Shown here one piece after another: positions 15,879 to 25,414 of a stretch of DNA of 64,000 nucleotides; position 1 is the first letter of the stretch; each line of letters begins with the position of its first letter. Under the pieces are notes generated by a model. That model did no database searches. It was not told where the DNA came from and saw only the letters and a list, made by a program, of their open reading frames with translations. Origin of the DNA: Bacteroidales bacterium (GTDB lineage: Bacteria; Bacteroidota; Bacteroidia; Bacteroidales; JAADJA01); contig JAIOZL010000014.1 of NCBI GenBank assembly GCA_021740645.1, positions 25,684 through 89,683 on the forward strand, written 5' to 3'. Both the position numbers and the translations under genes were made by a program.

Positions 15879-16802
15879 ATGAACGATATTATTAAAACAG
15901 AAAATCTGTCGAGAGAATATGGTGACGTAAAAGCGGTTTCATCCCTAAACCTGAGCGTTAGAAAGAGGGAAATCTATGGCTTTCTGGGTCTAAATGGAGC
16001 CGGAAAAACAACCACCATAAGAATGCTTCTTGGAATGGTTCGTCCTACTTCAGGAGCGGTATATATTCAAGGCGAAAAGGTACATGCAAACCACACTGAA
16101 TTGTGGAAAAAAATTGGTCATTTGGTTGAGACTCCAAATTCATATCCCAATCTCACCGTACGTGAAAATCTGGAAATCATTCGTCGTTTAAGGCTTTTGC
16201 CGGATAAAGCTAACGTGAAAACCATTATCGAAAAACTTCAACTGGGACCTTACACAAACAGGAAGGCTAAAAATCTTTCTCTTGGGAATAAACAACGTCT
16301 CGGTTTGGCAAAGGCGCTTATTCATACTCCTGAAATACTGATACTGGATGAGCCCACCAACGGATTAGACCCTGCCGGAATTCATGATGTTCGGGAAATG
16401 TTAAACGATTTAGCTGAAAACCATGATGTAAGCATATTTATTTCCAGTCATATACTTGGAGAAATTTCAAGATTCGCCACCCGAATCGGAATAATTCATG
16501 AGGGTAGATTGGTTGAAGAAATCGATGCAGGTCAATTGGAGTCATTATGTAAAAAACAACTATTGATTCGCACAAAAGATCTGAGAGCCGCACATGAGAT
16601 AATCGTAAAAAACGGTTTCAAAAACAGCAAAATTGAAAACGAAACCATTAAAATTGAAGATGAGGCAGCGGTGCAAAACCCTGATAAAGTTGCCACAATT
16701 TTGGTAAACGCCAATTGTCCCCCAAGCCTTTTATATATAAAGGAAGAGGATTTGGAATCTTACTTTTTAAGGATCATTAATAAGAACGAAAGCATAAAAT
16801 GA
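15879..16802 (+). CDS. ABC transporter ATP-binding protein
   Basis: This 307-residue nucleotide-binding subunit shows Walker A GLNGAGKTTT near residue 38, a degenerate signature LSLGNKQRLGLAKAL near residue 136, Walker B ILILDEPTNGLD near residue 155 and the switch histidine in ISSHIL. The C-terminal ~85 residues form the extra domain typical of ABC-2 drug/bacitracin-type exporters. It overlaps the permease start by four bases (ATGA), so the two are co-translated. A near -7 box TACATTTA lies about 27 bases upstream. Confidence 0.93.
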   Translation: MNDIIKTENLSREYGDVKAVSSLNLSVRKREIYGFLGLNGAGKTTTIRMLLGMVRPTSGAVYIQGEKVHANHTELWKKIGHLVETPNSYPNLTVRENLEIIRRLRLLPDKANVKTIIEKLQLGPYTNRKAKNLSLGNKQRLGLAKALIHTPEILILDEPTNGLDPAGIHDVREMLNDLAENHDVSIFISSHILGEISRFATRIGIIHEGRLVEEIDAGQLESLCKKQLLIRTKDLRAAHEIIVKNGFKNSKIENETIKIEDEAAVQNPDKVATILVNANCPPSLLYIKEEDLESYFLRIINKNESIK

Positions 16803-17572
16803 AAAAATTTGCCGCGAGTTTTATAGCAGAGCTGATGAAACAGCGAAAATCAAGAATCTTTTTAATTACGACAGGACTCTTCATTTTCATTCCTCTTATG
16901 ATGGGGCTTTTAATGTATGTCTCTCAACATCCTGAAATTGGCGCAAAACTAGGACTCGTAGCCGCCAAAGCCAGTTTCTTTCAAGGAAACAGTTGGTTAG
17001 CTTTTTCAGTAATACTGAATCAAACTATCGCCATGATAGGAATCATCGGTTTTGGTTTTGTAACAGCATGGGTGTTTGGTCGGGAATATACAGAACAAAC
17101 AATAAAAGATATAATCGCACTCCCGGTATCGCGCACATGGATTGTTATTTCTAAATTTCTGGTCGTGTTGATTTGGTGCTCATTGCTATCACTAGTCATG
17201 TTTATTAGCAGCCTTATCATGGGTAGGCTCATTAGTATCCCCAATGGATCGGGAGAAGTTTTTACCAAAATGGCACATCCCTTTTTCACAGCATCTTTTT
17301 TAACCTTATTATTAAGCCCCATAGTGGCATTTATCGCAAGTGTTAGTCGGGGAATAATAGCGCCAATTGGTTTTGTGATTTTTATGGTGCTTATGTCGCA
17401 ATTTATTGTTTTAGCCGGTATTGGCGCTTACTTTCCATGGGCCATTCCGGGAGTGTATACTGTTGGTGAAGGTATGCAGCTGGTTTCTGCCAGTTATATA
17501 ATTCTTATACTAACCGGTATTTCCGGACTCTTAGCAACAATCTTCTGGTGGAAGTTTGCCGACCAGCATTAA
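16799..17572 (+). CDS. ABC-2 type permease
   Basis: This 257-residue inner-membrane protein has about six hydrophobic segments. It starts with a short cytoplasmic basic stretch (MKKFAASFIAELMKQRKSRIF), then membrane segments near residues 20-42, 60-85, 105-135, 150-180, 185-205 and 225-250. REYTEQTIKDIIALPVSR is the characteristic cytoplasmic coupling segment of ABC-2 permeases. It forms the channel for the preceding ATPase. The exported substrate is unknown; relatives of this pair confer resistance to peptide antibiotics. Confidence 0.88.
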   Translation: MKKFAASFIAELMKQRKSRIFLITTGLFIFIPLMMGLLMYVSQHPEIGAKLGLVAAKASFFQGNSWLAFSVILNQTIAMIGIIGFGFVTAWVFGREYTEQTIKDIIALPVSRTWIVISKFLVVLIWCSLLSLVMFISSLIMGRLISIPNGSGEVFTKMAHPFFTASFLTLLLSPIVAFIASVSRGIIAPIGFVIFMVLMSQFIVLAGIGAYFPWAIPGVYTVGEGMQLVSASYIILILTGISGLLATIFWWKFADQH

Positions 17573-17691
17573 TTTAATAGCTTTAGCATGAAATTGCTTT
17601 AAACGGTCTGTTTTTTTACACTATTTCAAATACATGCCGATGAAATTTTGTATAAAACCCAGATTCATTATTACCACAAACTACAAACATT

Positions 17692-18615
17692 ATGAAAAAA
17701 TATTACAGACTCATATTTAGTATCTTTTTTGTGATAATATTTTTACTAATCAAACCCACCCTCGATCAATTTACCGACCATTCAAAGGGCTTGTTATCTC
17801 TGCTGTATAATTACAGTCATATTCTGGTAACCCTTGGCTTTTCCTGGTTTTTAATCGTGGTGATAGGTGTGATAAAAAAGACATTTTTAAAAAGATTCGA
17901 TCTGTCGGAAGAGGACAATCTGAATTCCCGAAAAGTTTATACCCAGGTTAATATTCTCGAAAAAGTAATCATATTTATTATTATTCTTTTTGCTGTAGGA
18001 ATCATTCTGTTGTCCTTCGAAAGTATCAGAAAGATTGGTGTCGGACTTTTTGCTTCTGCGGGAGTGGCGGGAATAATAATTGGATTGTCGGCTCAAAAAG
18101 TCGTGGGCGCGCTATTAGCGGGTATTCAGATAGCCGTTACACAGCCTTTTCGTATCGATGACGCGGTACTTGTTGAGGGGGAATGGGGCTGGATAGAGGA
18201 AATAAATCTCACTTATGTGGTGGTAAGAATTTGGGATAAAAGACGATTGGTGCTGCCTTCAACCTATTTTTTAGAAAAGCCTTTTCAGAATTGGACGAGA
18301 AATTCGGCTGAGATAACCGGATCCGTTTTTATTTATGCGGACTATACTATTCCTTTCCAGCCATTAAGGGAAGAGCTTACACGATTATTAAATGAATGTA
18401 ATTTGTGGGACAAAAAAGTCAATGTACTGCAGGTAACCGATTCAAAAGAAACCACCGTGGAAATAAGGATTCTGGTAAGTGCTAAGAACTCCCCAACTGC
18501 CTGGGACTTAAGAGTGCACATACGGGAGAAAATGATAGAATTTATTCAGAAAAATTATCCTGAAAGTTTACCGAGGACCAGGGTGGCACTTGAGAAGGAT
18601 ATTTCTTCAAATTAA
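17692..18615 (+). CDS. MscS-family mechanosensitive channel
   Basis: This 307-residue protein has three N-terminal membrane helices and then the MscS pore helix and beta domain. The pore region reads FASAGVAGIIIGLSAQKVVGALLAGIQIA (about residues 122-150), with the glycine/alanine packing expected of TM3. It is followed by FRIDDAVLVEGEWGWIEEINLTYVVVRIWDKRRLVLP, the conserved beta domain, and then the alpha/beta C-terminal domain. It likely opens under membrane tension to release solutes. It is monocistronic and convergent with the DASS symporter gene. Confidence 0.92.
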   Translation: MKKYYRLIFSIFFVIIFLLIKPTLDQFTDHSKGLLSLLYNYSHILVTLGFSWFLIVVIGVIKKTFLKRFDLSEEDNLNSRKVYTQVNILEKVIIFIIILFAVGIILLSFESIRKIGVGLFASAGVAGIIIGLSAQKVVGALLAGIQIAVTQPFRIDDAVLVEGEWGWIEEINLTYVVVRIWDKRRLVLPSTYFLEKPFQNWTRNSAEITGSVFIYADYTIPFQPLREELTRLLNECNLWDKKVNVLQVTDSKETTVEIRILVSAKNSPTAWDLRVHIREKMIEFIQKNYPESLPRTRVALEKDISSN

Positions 18616-18757
18616 CTCCCTTCCCCTATCCATCGTGGCAATAACTGTACTTTCTTTGATAAGGGTCTGGATAATACATGAACAAAAGAAGTCCGGAAAG
18701 CTTTTCAAATAATGAACAGGTTTATAATAGGTTTTGGAATATTCTAATGTTTAAAGA

Positions 18758-20242
18758 CTACTTCGCCCAAATTGGAAGACTTGTTTCCAGATTAAGACCC
18801 GGCATAACAATAAAGTAAAGAATCAGTGTTAATAAAACCAGGCTTATAAGCTTTAAGCCAAGTCCGCATTTTGCCATCAATGCTACCGTAATTCTTTCGC
18901 TTCCATAAATTACTGTATTCGGTCCGGTAGCAGCAGGCATCATAAATACAAAAGATGCGGCAATGGTTGCCGGAATCATTAATATAAAGGGATTTGAATT
19001 TGCAGCGACTGCAAGACTGGCTAATACCGGCAGAAAAATATTAACTGTAGCTGTATTCGAGTTTACTTCAGAGAAAAACAGGATGAAGGCTACAACAATA
19101 AGCAAAACAATAAAAAATGGATATCCACTTATAAACGCCAGTTGGCTGCCCAGCCAATCGGCAAGACCGGTCGATTTAAAACCTGCTGCTATGGCATAAC
19201 CACCACCAACAATCATTGCCACACCCCAGGGGATCTGACTGGCAACCTTCCAGTCCATCAGGCGTTCGGTTTTATCAGCAGGAATCATAAACAACAGAAT
19301 TGCACAAAACATCGCAACCGTGCTGTCGTGTACATATTCACCCAAACCGGTTAGGGTTCCCCATCCGGGAATAACAAAGTTACCAAATACAAAATCTTCC
19401 CTGAAAACCCAGCCAAAAACGGCAAGAAAAAATACATACATAACCCGGCGTTCACCCCGGGTCATGGGCCCCAGCGCCTTCAACTCGTCTTTTATAACTT
19501 CATGTCCACCACCTAAATTACCGCTAATTCTAAAATATCGTAAGAGATAGAAACCTACCACCGGAAGAAAGATTAACATTACCGGCATGCCGATTTTCAA
19601 CCAAATGAAGAAGGTTACAGGTGGGGCTGCAGGGAAAAGCTTTTCCATAATCCCTACCAGAATAAGATTGGTTGGGGATCCGATGAGCGTTCCCACACCT
19701 CCTATAGAGGCTGAATATGCCACACTAAGCATGAGGGCTTTTGAAAAATTTCCATTAACCTTTCCGGATCCATTTGCTTCTTCTTTGGAAATAATAGCAA
19801 GAGCGATAGGCAACATTAACAAAGCTGAGGTTACATTGGCTATCCACATCGACATAAAAGCTGTAGCCAACATCGTACTAAGAATTATTGTTCTCCGACT
19901 GGTTCCAAAGGTATTGATAAGAACAAGAGCAATGCGTTTATGCAGATTCTGATTTTCTATTCCCTTTGCAATAATAAATCCTGCAAGCAACATAAGAACA
20001 TAATTGTGTCCATAGTTAACAGCTGTTGCCCCGGCCGGTAATATTTTCAGGACAGGATATAATGCCAAAGGAATAAAGGCGGTTACATAAACCGGTATAG
20101 AGCCTGCGATCCACCAGATGCTCATAAGGACTACAACGGCTGCAGCGTTTTTTCCCTGTACAGATAAGCCTTGAGGCGCGGGAAGAATAAGTATAATAAT
20201 AAAAATTACTAAACCTCCAATTAAGCCAATATAATTCTTCAT
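18758..20242 (-). CDS. DASS/SLC13 family sodium:anion symporter
   Basis: This 494-residue membrane protein has roughly 11-12 hydrophobic segments. Two substrate/sodium-binding hairpin signatures of the divalent anion:Na+ symporter family are visible: GTLIGSPTNLI near residue 185 and VNSNTATVNIFLP near residue 397, plus AATGPNTVIYGSERI near residue 438. Family members carry dicarboxylates, citrate or sulfate into the cell with sodium. A terminator lies just upstream, so this gene is probably separate from the ribose-type operon. Confidence 0.9.
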   Translation of the reverse strand: MKNYIGLIGGLVIFIIILILPAPQGLSVQGKNAAAVVVLMSIWWIAGSIPVYVTAFIPLALYPVLKILPAGATAVNYGHNYVLMLLAGFIIAKGIENQNLHKRIALVLINTFGTSRRTIILSTMLATAFMSMWIANVTSALLMLPIALAIISKEEANGSGKVNGNFSKALMLSVAYSASIGGVGTLIGSPTNLILVGIMEKLFPAAPPVTFFIWLKIGMPVMLIFLPVVGFYLLRYFRISGNLGGGHEVIKDELKALGPMTRGERRVMYVFFLAVFGWVFREDFVFGNFVIPGWGTLTGLGEYVHDSTVAMFCAILLFMIPADKTERLMDWKVASQIPWGVAMIVGGGYAIAAGFKSTGLADWLGSQLAFISGYPFFIVLLIVVAFILFFSEVNSNTATVNIFLPVLASLAVAANSNPFILMIPATIAASFVFMMPAATGPNTVIYGSERITVALMAKCGLGLKLISLVLLTLILYFIVMPGLNLETSLPIWAK

Positions 20243-20276
20243 AGACAGGACAATTAAAAGAGAATTCTTTATAAAA

Positions 20277-20312
20277 AGAAAGTTATCCGGACATTGCCCG
20301 GCTAACTTTCTT
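20277..20312 (-). terminator. Rho-independent terminator after the lipoprotein gene
   Basis: A 14-16 bp stem (AAGAAAGTTA-CCGG against CCGG-TAACTTTCTT) with a six-base loop, followed on the minus strand by TTTCTTTTTA. It ends the long minus-strand operon and insulates the DASS symporter gene. Confidence 0.75.
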
Positions 20313-20370
20313 ATACAAACCTAAAATAATGTTTCAATTCAGGATTAATAACATTTTCCTGAAAGGAGAA

Positions 20371-21144
20371 TTACTCTTCATAATATGTGTATTCAAAATC
20401 TTCCTGCCAGCCGTCGCCGCTGCGGGTAATTGTGGCAACTCTGTTTTTATCATCGAATGTATAGCTGATGGTGGTCGTTTTGGTATTTGCCTCATCACCT
20501 GGTCCATTCCAATATTCAAGATAATCAACAAGTTTTTTACTGTTTTTTCCATAAAGCTGAGTTACATTCTTCCAGCGGGAATCGATAGCGTTTGCCTGAT
20601 CGATATTATTAACATTGTCGCCAGGTGTATAGGTAAACTCCTTAATCCTGTTAACAACGCCAGCATCATCATATCTGGTGTGCTTAACGGTATTGCCATT
20701 GGTAATTAGAATGTCGAATTTCTTGTGATCTGCATCACCCCAATGCTCTGTTACTTTTACCATATAACCATCTGCGTTATATTCATAAGCAACATACTCA
20801 CCGCCACCCCAGTCTTCTTTTGTTATTCTGCCGTTAGAATCCAGATCGTAAACAACCGGTTCCTCTCCTGTACGGGTTACTGATAGTTTTCCTGAAACAG
20901 AATAATCATACGTATAGGATTTATCGAAATCCGTTATCCAGTAATTATCAACCTTAGTAAGTTTACCATCAGTGGCATAGGTGAATTCCCAGGTTTCGTA
21001 TTCGCCAACGCCATAAACAGCTTTAATAGTTTTTACCAATGAAGCTTTAACTTCATCTTTAGGATCGGTGTCATCCTTTTTACAGGATACAATAACTGCT
21101 GCCATCAAAGTGGCAACCAACATGTAATTTAAAAACTTTCTCAT
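20371..21144 (-). CDS. Lipoprotein with RHS-like beta repeats, unknown function
   Basis: Not assignable to a named enzyme. The 257-residue product has a lipoprotein signal (VATLMAAVIVSC) followed by an acidic linker. It then shows repeated short beta motifs of the YD/RHS kind: YATDGKLTKV, YDLDSNGRITKEDW, YEYNADGYMVKV and YTFDDKNRVATITRSGDG. Such proteins sit on the cell surface. It is the last gene of the operon, 40 bases after the transporter gene and before a clear terminator, so it may serve the same substrate, perhaps as a surface binding protein. Confidence 0.65.
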   Translation of the reverse strand: MRKFLNYMLVATLMAAVIVSCKKDDTDPKDEVKASLVKTIKAVYGVGEYETWEFTYATDGKLTKVDNYWITDFDKSYTYDYSVSGKLSVTRTGEEPVVYDLDSNGRITKEDWGGGEYVAYEYNADGYMVKVTEHWGDADHKKFDILITNGNTVKHTRYDDAGVVNRIKEFTYTPGDNVNNIDQANAIDSRWKNVTQLYGKNSKKLVDYLEYWNGPGDEANTKTTTISYTFDDKNRVATITRSGDGWQEDFEYTYYEE

Positions 21145-21184
21145 TAGTTTTGATTTTAAGTTAATAATATAATCGAGTAATTAA

Positions 21185-22192
21185 TTAATTTCCACCTGAG
21201 GCAATAACCATAACCAGACCGGAAACAAATAGAAGAAACATAAACAAAATAAGGGTGTTAATTCTGCTCCCGCCTCCCTTAAACTCTTTCCAGATAAATA
21301 CACCCCATAAAGCTGCCACCAAAGTTGCACCCTGTCCAAGTCCGTATGAAATAGCCGCACCAGCTTTTCCGGCAGCAATAAAGCTCAGCGAAGTTCCGAG
21401 GCCCCAGATTATACCTCCAAGGACACCCACCATGTGAGTTGAAATTTTACCTGAGAAATAATCCTTATAGCTTACGGGCTCGCCAACGAATGGCTTTTTC
21501 ATAAGCAGGGTATTAAACAAAAAGTTACTGGCAAGAACTCCAGCAGAGAAAATAAAGAAAGCAGCATAAGGAGCCACCATTCCGGCTGTTGGATGCTCGA
21601 AATTATCAAGATCCATTGCTCTGGCTACAAACCTGTAAAACAGTGACATCAGGATTCCGGCACTTAATGCAATCCAAATACCCTTATTCGATGATTTTTC
21701 CTCTCTCTTCTTTGCCATTTTCCCTGAAGCTATTCCATTTAAAATAATGGCGATTACGATAAGTGCTACGCCAATAAACAAGATAACAGGATCGCCTTTT
21801 GGGGTTGAAATATAATTTACTAATACACCTAATACCAAGGCAAGACCAACTCCCAGAGGAAATGCAACCGCCATGCCGGAGATTGAGATAGCGGCTGAAA
21901 GTAGAATGTTCGAAGCGTTAAAAATAACCCCTCCTGCAAACGCACTCCAGAAGTTTTTACTGCTTACCTGACCAAGGTCCTCAATAAAACTACGTCCCAA
22001 CTCACCAGTACTCCCGAGAGATAATCCCAGCAATATCGATAGTACAAAAATACCTATTACATAATCCCAATAGAATAGCTCATAACGCCATGTTTTGGCG
22101 GCCAATTTTTGGGTGTTCGCCCACGAGCCCCAGCAAAGCATTGTAACAAAGCAGAGGATAACTGCGAATGAATAACTGTTTACGATGTACAT
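21185..22192 (-). CDS. GRP/DMT-type sugar transporter (RhaT/RbsU-like)
   Basis: This 335-residue inner-membrane protein has about ten hydrophobic segments. The start SYSFAVILCFVTMLCWGSWANTQKL is the characteristic first helix of the glucose/ribose porter and L-rhamnose transporter branch of the drug/metabolite transporter superfamily, and GGIIWGLGTSLSFIAAGKAGAAISYGLGQG is a second family block. It would import a monosaccharide from the periplasm. Its place in an operon with ribokinase makes ribose the best guess; that assignment is inferred from context. Confidence 0.85.
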   Translation of the reverse strand: MYIVNSYSFAVILCFVTMLCWGSWANTQKLAAKTWRYELFYWDYVIGIFVLSILLGLSLGSTGELGRSFIEDLGQVSSKNFWSAFAGGVIFNASNILLSAAISISGMAVAFPLGVGLALVLGVLVNYISTPKGDPVILFIGVALIVIAIILNGIASGKMAKKREEKSSNKGIWIALSAGILMSLFYRFVARAMDLDNFEHPTAGMVAPYAAFFIFSAGVLASNFLFNTLLMKKPFVGEPVSYKDYFSGKISTHMVGVLGGIIWGLGTSLSFIAAGKAGAAISYGLGQGATLVAALWGVFIWKEFKGGGSRINTLILFMFLLFVSGLVMVIASGGN

Positions 22193-22228
22193 AATGGTTT
22201 GTTTTTATTAATTAATAGCTAAATCTTG

Positions 22229-23791
22229 TTATCTGTGTATTTTTTTTGCCGTGAATTTCAATGCTTCACCCATAATATTTTTTCTCCATTCAAAGCCTCC
22301 GTAACCCTCTAAAATTCTGTATTCGTGATATTGGTCTGCCGCACGAAATTCTGTATGAATACGACTGTTTTCTGCATAAAAATCCCCTTTATCAGGATAT
22401 GCAATATAAAACCATGTGCGCCATAAGTCATCTGTGCCGGCAATATCAAGCCCCTTTGCGAAGCCCTCGTAACCGGGATCAGAATCCATCAAAACACAAG
22501 AGGTAAAAGATGTTGGTTGCAGGACAGATTTTAATGCCGTTGCTCCCCCATTCCCGAAACCGATTAAACCGCGGAACCGATAGCCACTACGTATTCTGTA
22601 ACGGGCTTCAAGATCATTAATAACCGTGTCTTTCAAGTTTTCTCCACAAGCCGGTATAAAGGCAAGGATTAAAGGGGGCAATTCTCCGGTTTCTGTCATT
22701 TCATTTGTTAGAGCAGCAATCCACATTTCTTCTTCATCGGTAATTTCTCCAAGAATGTAAATTACAGGGTAGAGTCGGTTGGTGAATTTATATTCATCAG
22801 GAAGAAATAGTCTTGCAGTTACTTCTGAAATAGTCGATTCGATGTATGGTAAATTATTTTCAGTATCCTGATATATTTCATTTTGTCTGTCACCTTGATA
22901 TGGATTGTCTTCAAATTTATCGCTAATATATCTCAGTCCGTTTGGCAATGCCTCCCTCCAATAGGTAAATGAATGTCCTCCGTCTCTTACCCTGAATTCA
23001 TGATCAATATTTTTGTCTCTGAGAATTATATGTAAGGCTTCATTGCTGAATGACAGAGTTTGCTCATCATCGCCATTATCAATGTAAATACCAGGGAGTT
23101 CCCGGGAGGTGGAATCAAGGCTGGAAAGTATATGAATAGGGCAGTTCTGTTTATAATATTCTGTAATCCGCGATTCACCCACAGAGTCAACACCTCCGAA
23201 AAGCCTGCCCCACTGATCATTCCACTCTGTGGCATCCTCATACATATACTGTTCGTCGGTGCGAATAGAAATACTTAAAGCTACGCAGGCACAAAAATGT
23301 TCCGGATTTTTCAGAGGAATATTTAGAGCTCCGAATCCTCCCATAGAATATCCCATGGTTGCCCTGAAATCGCCTCCCTTTTTTGTGTGATAAACAGAGT
23401 CGATAAAGGGTATCAGTTCATTCATAAACATATCCTCATACCTGAATGTGCCGGCATAATCGTTTACATAATAATTTCGAAAACCCTGGGGCATAACAAA
23501 GATCATTGGAACAATCTCGCCATCATTCACCAGTTTATCAGCAATCTGACTGATACGGCCATATTCCAGCCAGGAAGTTTCATCATCGCCTAATCCATGA
23601 AGAAGATAAACAACGGGGTATTTTTTCCCGGTGGCATAGTAATCCTCCGGAAGAATTACTGAATATTTCACATCCTGTCCTAATATTTCACTTTTCATAG
23701 AAAGACTTTCGAATATTCGAATCTCTTCTGTTGAACGGCAGGAGTTCAAAATCAAAATGAAGAATATCAGTATATTAAGGCTGTTTTTCAT
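22229..23791 (-). CDS. Secreted two-domain esterase (active domain plus degenerate domain)
   Basis: This 520-residue lipoprotein (signal ending LILNSC) holds two alpha/beta hydrolase domains of the esterase D/CE1 type. Domain 1 (about 28-295) is intact: YLLHGLGDDETSW, nucleophile elbow GYSMGG with Ser149, acid region DNGDDE near 241, and histidine in GGHSFTYW near 273. Domain 2 (about 325-520) keeps the fold (YPVIYILGE) but the elbow is GFGNGG (411-416) and the histidine segment reads EGYGGFEW, so both catalytic residues are lost. It likely removes acyl groups from an extracellular ligand. It is a tandem paralogue of 23804-25399. Confidence 0.88.
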   Translation of the reverse strand: MKNSLNILIFFILILNSCRSTEEIRIFESLSMKSEILGQDVKYSVILPEDYYATGKKYPVVYLLHGLGDDETSWLEYGRISQIADKLVNDGEIVPMIFVMPQGFRNYYVNDYAGTFRYEDMFMNELIPFIDSVYHTKKGGDFRATMGYSMGGFGALNIPLKNPEHFCACVALSISIRTDEQYMYEDATEWNDQWGRLFGGVDSVGESRITEYYKQNCPIHILSSLDSTSRELPGIYIDNGDDEQTLSFSNEALHIILRDKNIDHEFRVRDGGHSFTYWREALPNGLRYISDKFEDNPYQGDRQNEIYQDTENNLPYIESTISEVTARLFLPDEYKFTNRLYPVIYILGEITDEEEMWIAALTNEMTETGELPPLILAFIPACGENLKDTVINDLEARYRIRSGYRFRGLIGFGNGGATALKSVLQPTSFTSCVLMDSDPGYEGFAKGLDIAGTDDLWRTWFYIAYPDKGDFYAENSRIHTEFRAADQYHEYRILEGYGGFEWRKNIMGEALKFTAKKIHR

Positions 23792-23803
23792 TCAATAATT
23801 AAA

Positions 23804-25399
23804 TTATGTTTTTAAATGCTTGTAGATATACCGAATAGAAGCATCCAGTCCGTTAAGGAAGGACTGATAATTTTCTTTGCCATGCCTCACCCTGTATTCA
23901 TAGTCGTTTTCACTTTCCCTCAGATTTAAAAAAAGATTGAAATTCTCTTCATAAGCCACTGCTTTATCGGTAACATCCAAATAATAATAAACCCCTTCTG
24001 CTACTATAGTTTCAGGAGAAAGATTCCCGTTAAAAAGAAAGCCGGCATTAAACTTTTCCGCAAAATCAGGCAGGAGATTTGCCGCAATCTTCCCTCCTTC
24101 TCCATTCGCCATCAATATGCGTGCATTCTTATTGTCAGCCACACTGAAATTTTGATTTATATAGTCTAAAATTAGTTCCATTGACCCTGCAGTAAAATCA
24201 AAATTGTTGACAGGAATCTCAATTACAATCGATTTGGGAATAGATCCATTTTCCATTCTGCCGTTTAAGAGTGATAAAAACCCGGATGTATTTTCGGTTC
24301 TTTCAGATTCTCCTGTATCATGAAGAAAGTAAATACTGGGGTAAGAATGATTCGAGCTATCATATTCTGAGGGCAAAAATATTCCAATTTGCAGAGAACT
24401 TCCCGGTAGAGAATCCTGATAATACTGATCAGTGGTAATGGCAATTCCGGTGCCTGCAGGTTCCGGATTCTCCGGATAGGATATTTCTTCAAATCCACAA
24501 CTTATAAATTTCAATGATTCTGACATGGTGCTATGCCAGTAATCCCAACTGTGACCCCCATCAGCCACTCTGAATTCGTGATTAATCTCATTTTTTCGCA
24601 TAAGATTATGCAGCTCACCGGAGGGTATATGAAGACTCTCCTCGTCATCTCCGCAATGTATCATGAACCGAATCTCCCGGTAAGCAGAAAGGTCGGCTTC
24701 TTTGAAAAGGTAGAAAGGATTATGTTCCTTATAATAATCTGTCAATCTATCTTCTCCCTGCAATCCTGCCCCGCCAAATACCGATCCCCATTGATAATCC
24801 CATCCATCGGCCGATTCTGAAATATATTGTTCGTCTGTTCTGAAAGACATGCTCAGTGGCACACTAATACCAAAAACTTCGGGATTAAGTATTGGGAGAA
24901 TCAGGGCGCCATATCCACCCATTGAATATCCCATGACAGCACGTTTGATGCTTGACTTTTCCGTTCTGTAAATGGAGTCTATTTCGGGAACCAGTTCAGT
25001 GGTTACCATCTCCATATATGGAAACCGGCCGTTGTATTTGTCAACATAATAGGTAGTATAAGCATCCATCATAACAAATATCATTGGCACAATATCAGCT
25101 CCCATTCTTTCAGAAAAGTAGCGGATACTGCCGGCATTGTACCATGCTTTGCAATTATCACCAAATCCATGAAGGAGATATACTACAGGATAAGAATCTG
25201 TTGTATTATAATATCCTTCAGGAAGTACAACCGCATAATTAACCGGCCTTTTTAAAACTTCACTTTGCAGTGCCTCGTTCTCCAACAGCAGCAACCCGAC
25301 CTCTTCCTTATCGGGAAAATCATCGGCACAGCCGGTCCACCCGGAAAGAAACGCCAGGGAGATCAGAAATGTGAGGGTGAGCCTGAGAATTGAGGTCAT
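23804..25399 (-). CDS. Secreted two-domain esterase, paralogue
   Basis: This 531-residue product has the same layout as its neighbour: lipoprotein-type signal (SGWTGC), an active CE1-like domain with YLLHGFGDNCKAWY, GYSMGG (Ser159), HCGDDEESLH and GGHSWDYW, and a second domain with YPSIYFLHDTGESERT but ANGEGG in place of the serine elbow and HGKENYQS in place of the histidine motif. Both genes therefore keep one working and one non-catalytic domain. Twelve bases separate it from the downstream paralogue and 15 from the upstream hydrolase gene. The second domain may bind the ligand. Confidence 0.88.
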   Translation of the reverse strand: MTSILRLTLTFLISLAFLSGWTGCADDFPDKEEVGLLLLENEALQSEVLKRPVNYAVVLPEGYYNTTDSYPVVYLLHGFGDNCKAWYNAGSIRYFSERMGADIVPMIFVMMDAYTTYYVDKYNGRFPYMEMVTTELVPEIDSIYRTEKSSIKRAVMGYSMGGYGALILPILNPEVFGISVPLSMSFRTDEQYISESADGWDYQWGSVFGGAGLQGEDRLTDYYKEHNPFYLFKEADLSAYREIRFMIHCGDDEESLHIPSGELHNLMRKNEINHEFRVADGGHSWDYWHSTMSESLKFISCGFEEISYPENPEPAGTGIAITTDQYYQDSLPGSSLQIGIFLPSEYDSSNHSYPSIYFLHDTGESERTENTSGFLSLLNGRMENGSIPKSIVIEIPVNNFDFTAGSMELILDYINQNFSVADNKNARILMANGEGGKIAANLLPDFAEKFNAGFLFNGNLSPETIVAEGVYYYLDVTDKAVAYEENFNLFLNLRESENDYEYRVRHGKENYQSFLNGLDASIRYIYKHLKT

Positions 25400-25414
25400 A
25401 ATAATTTTTACATT

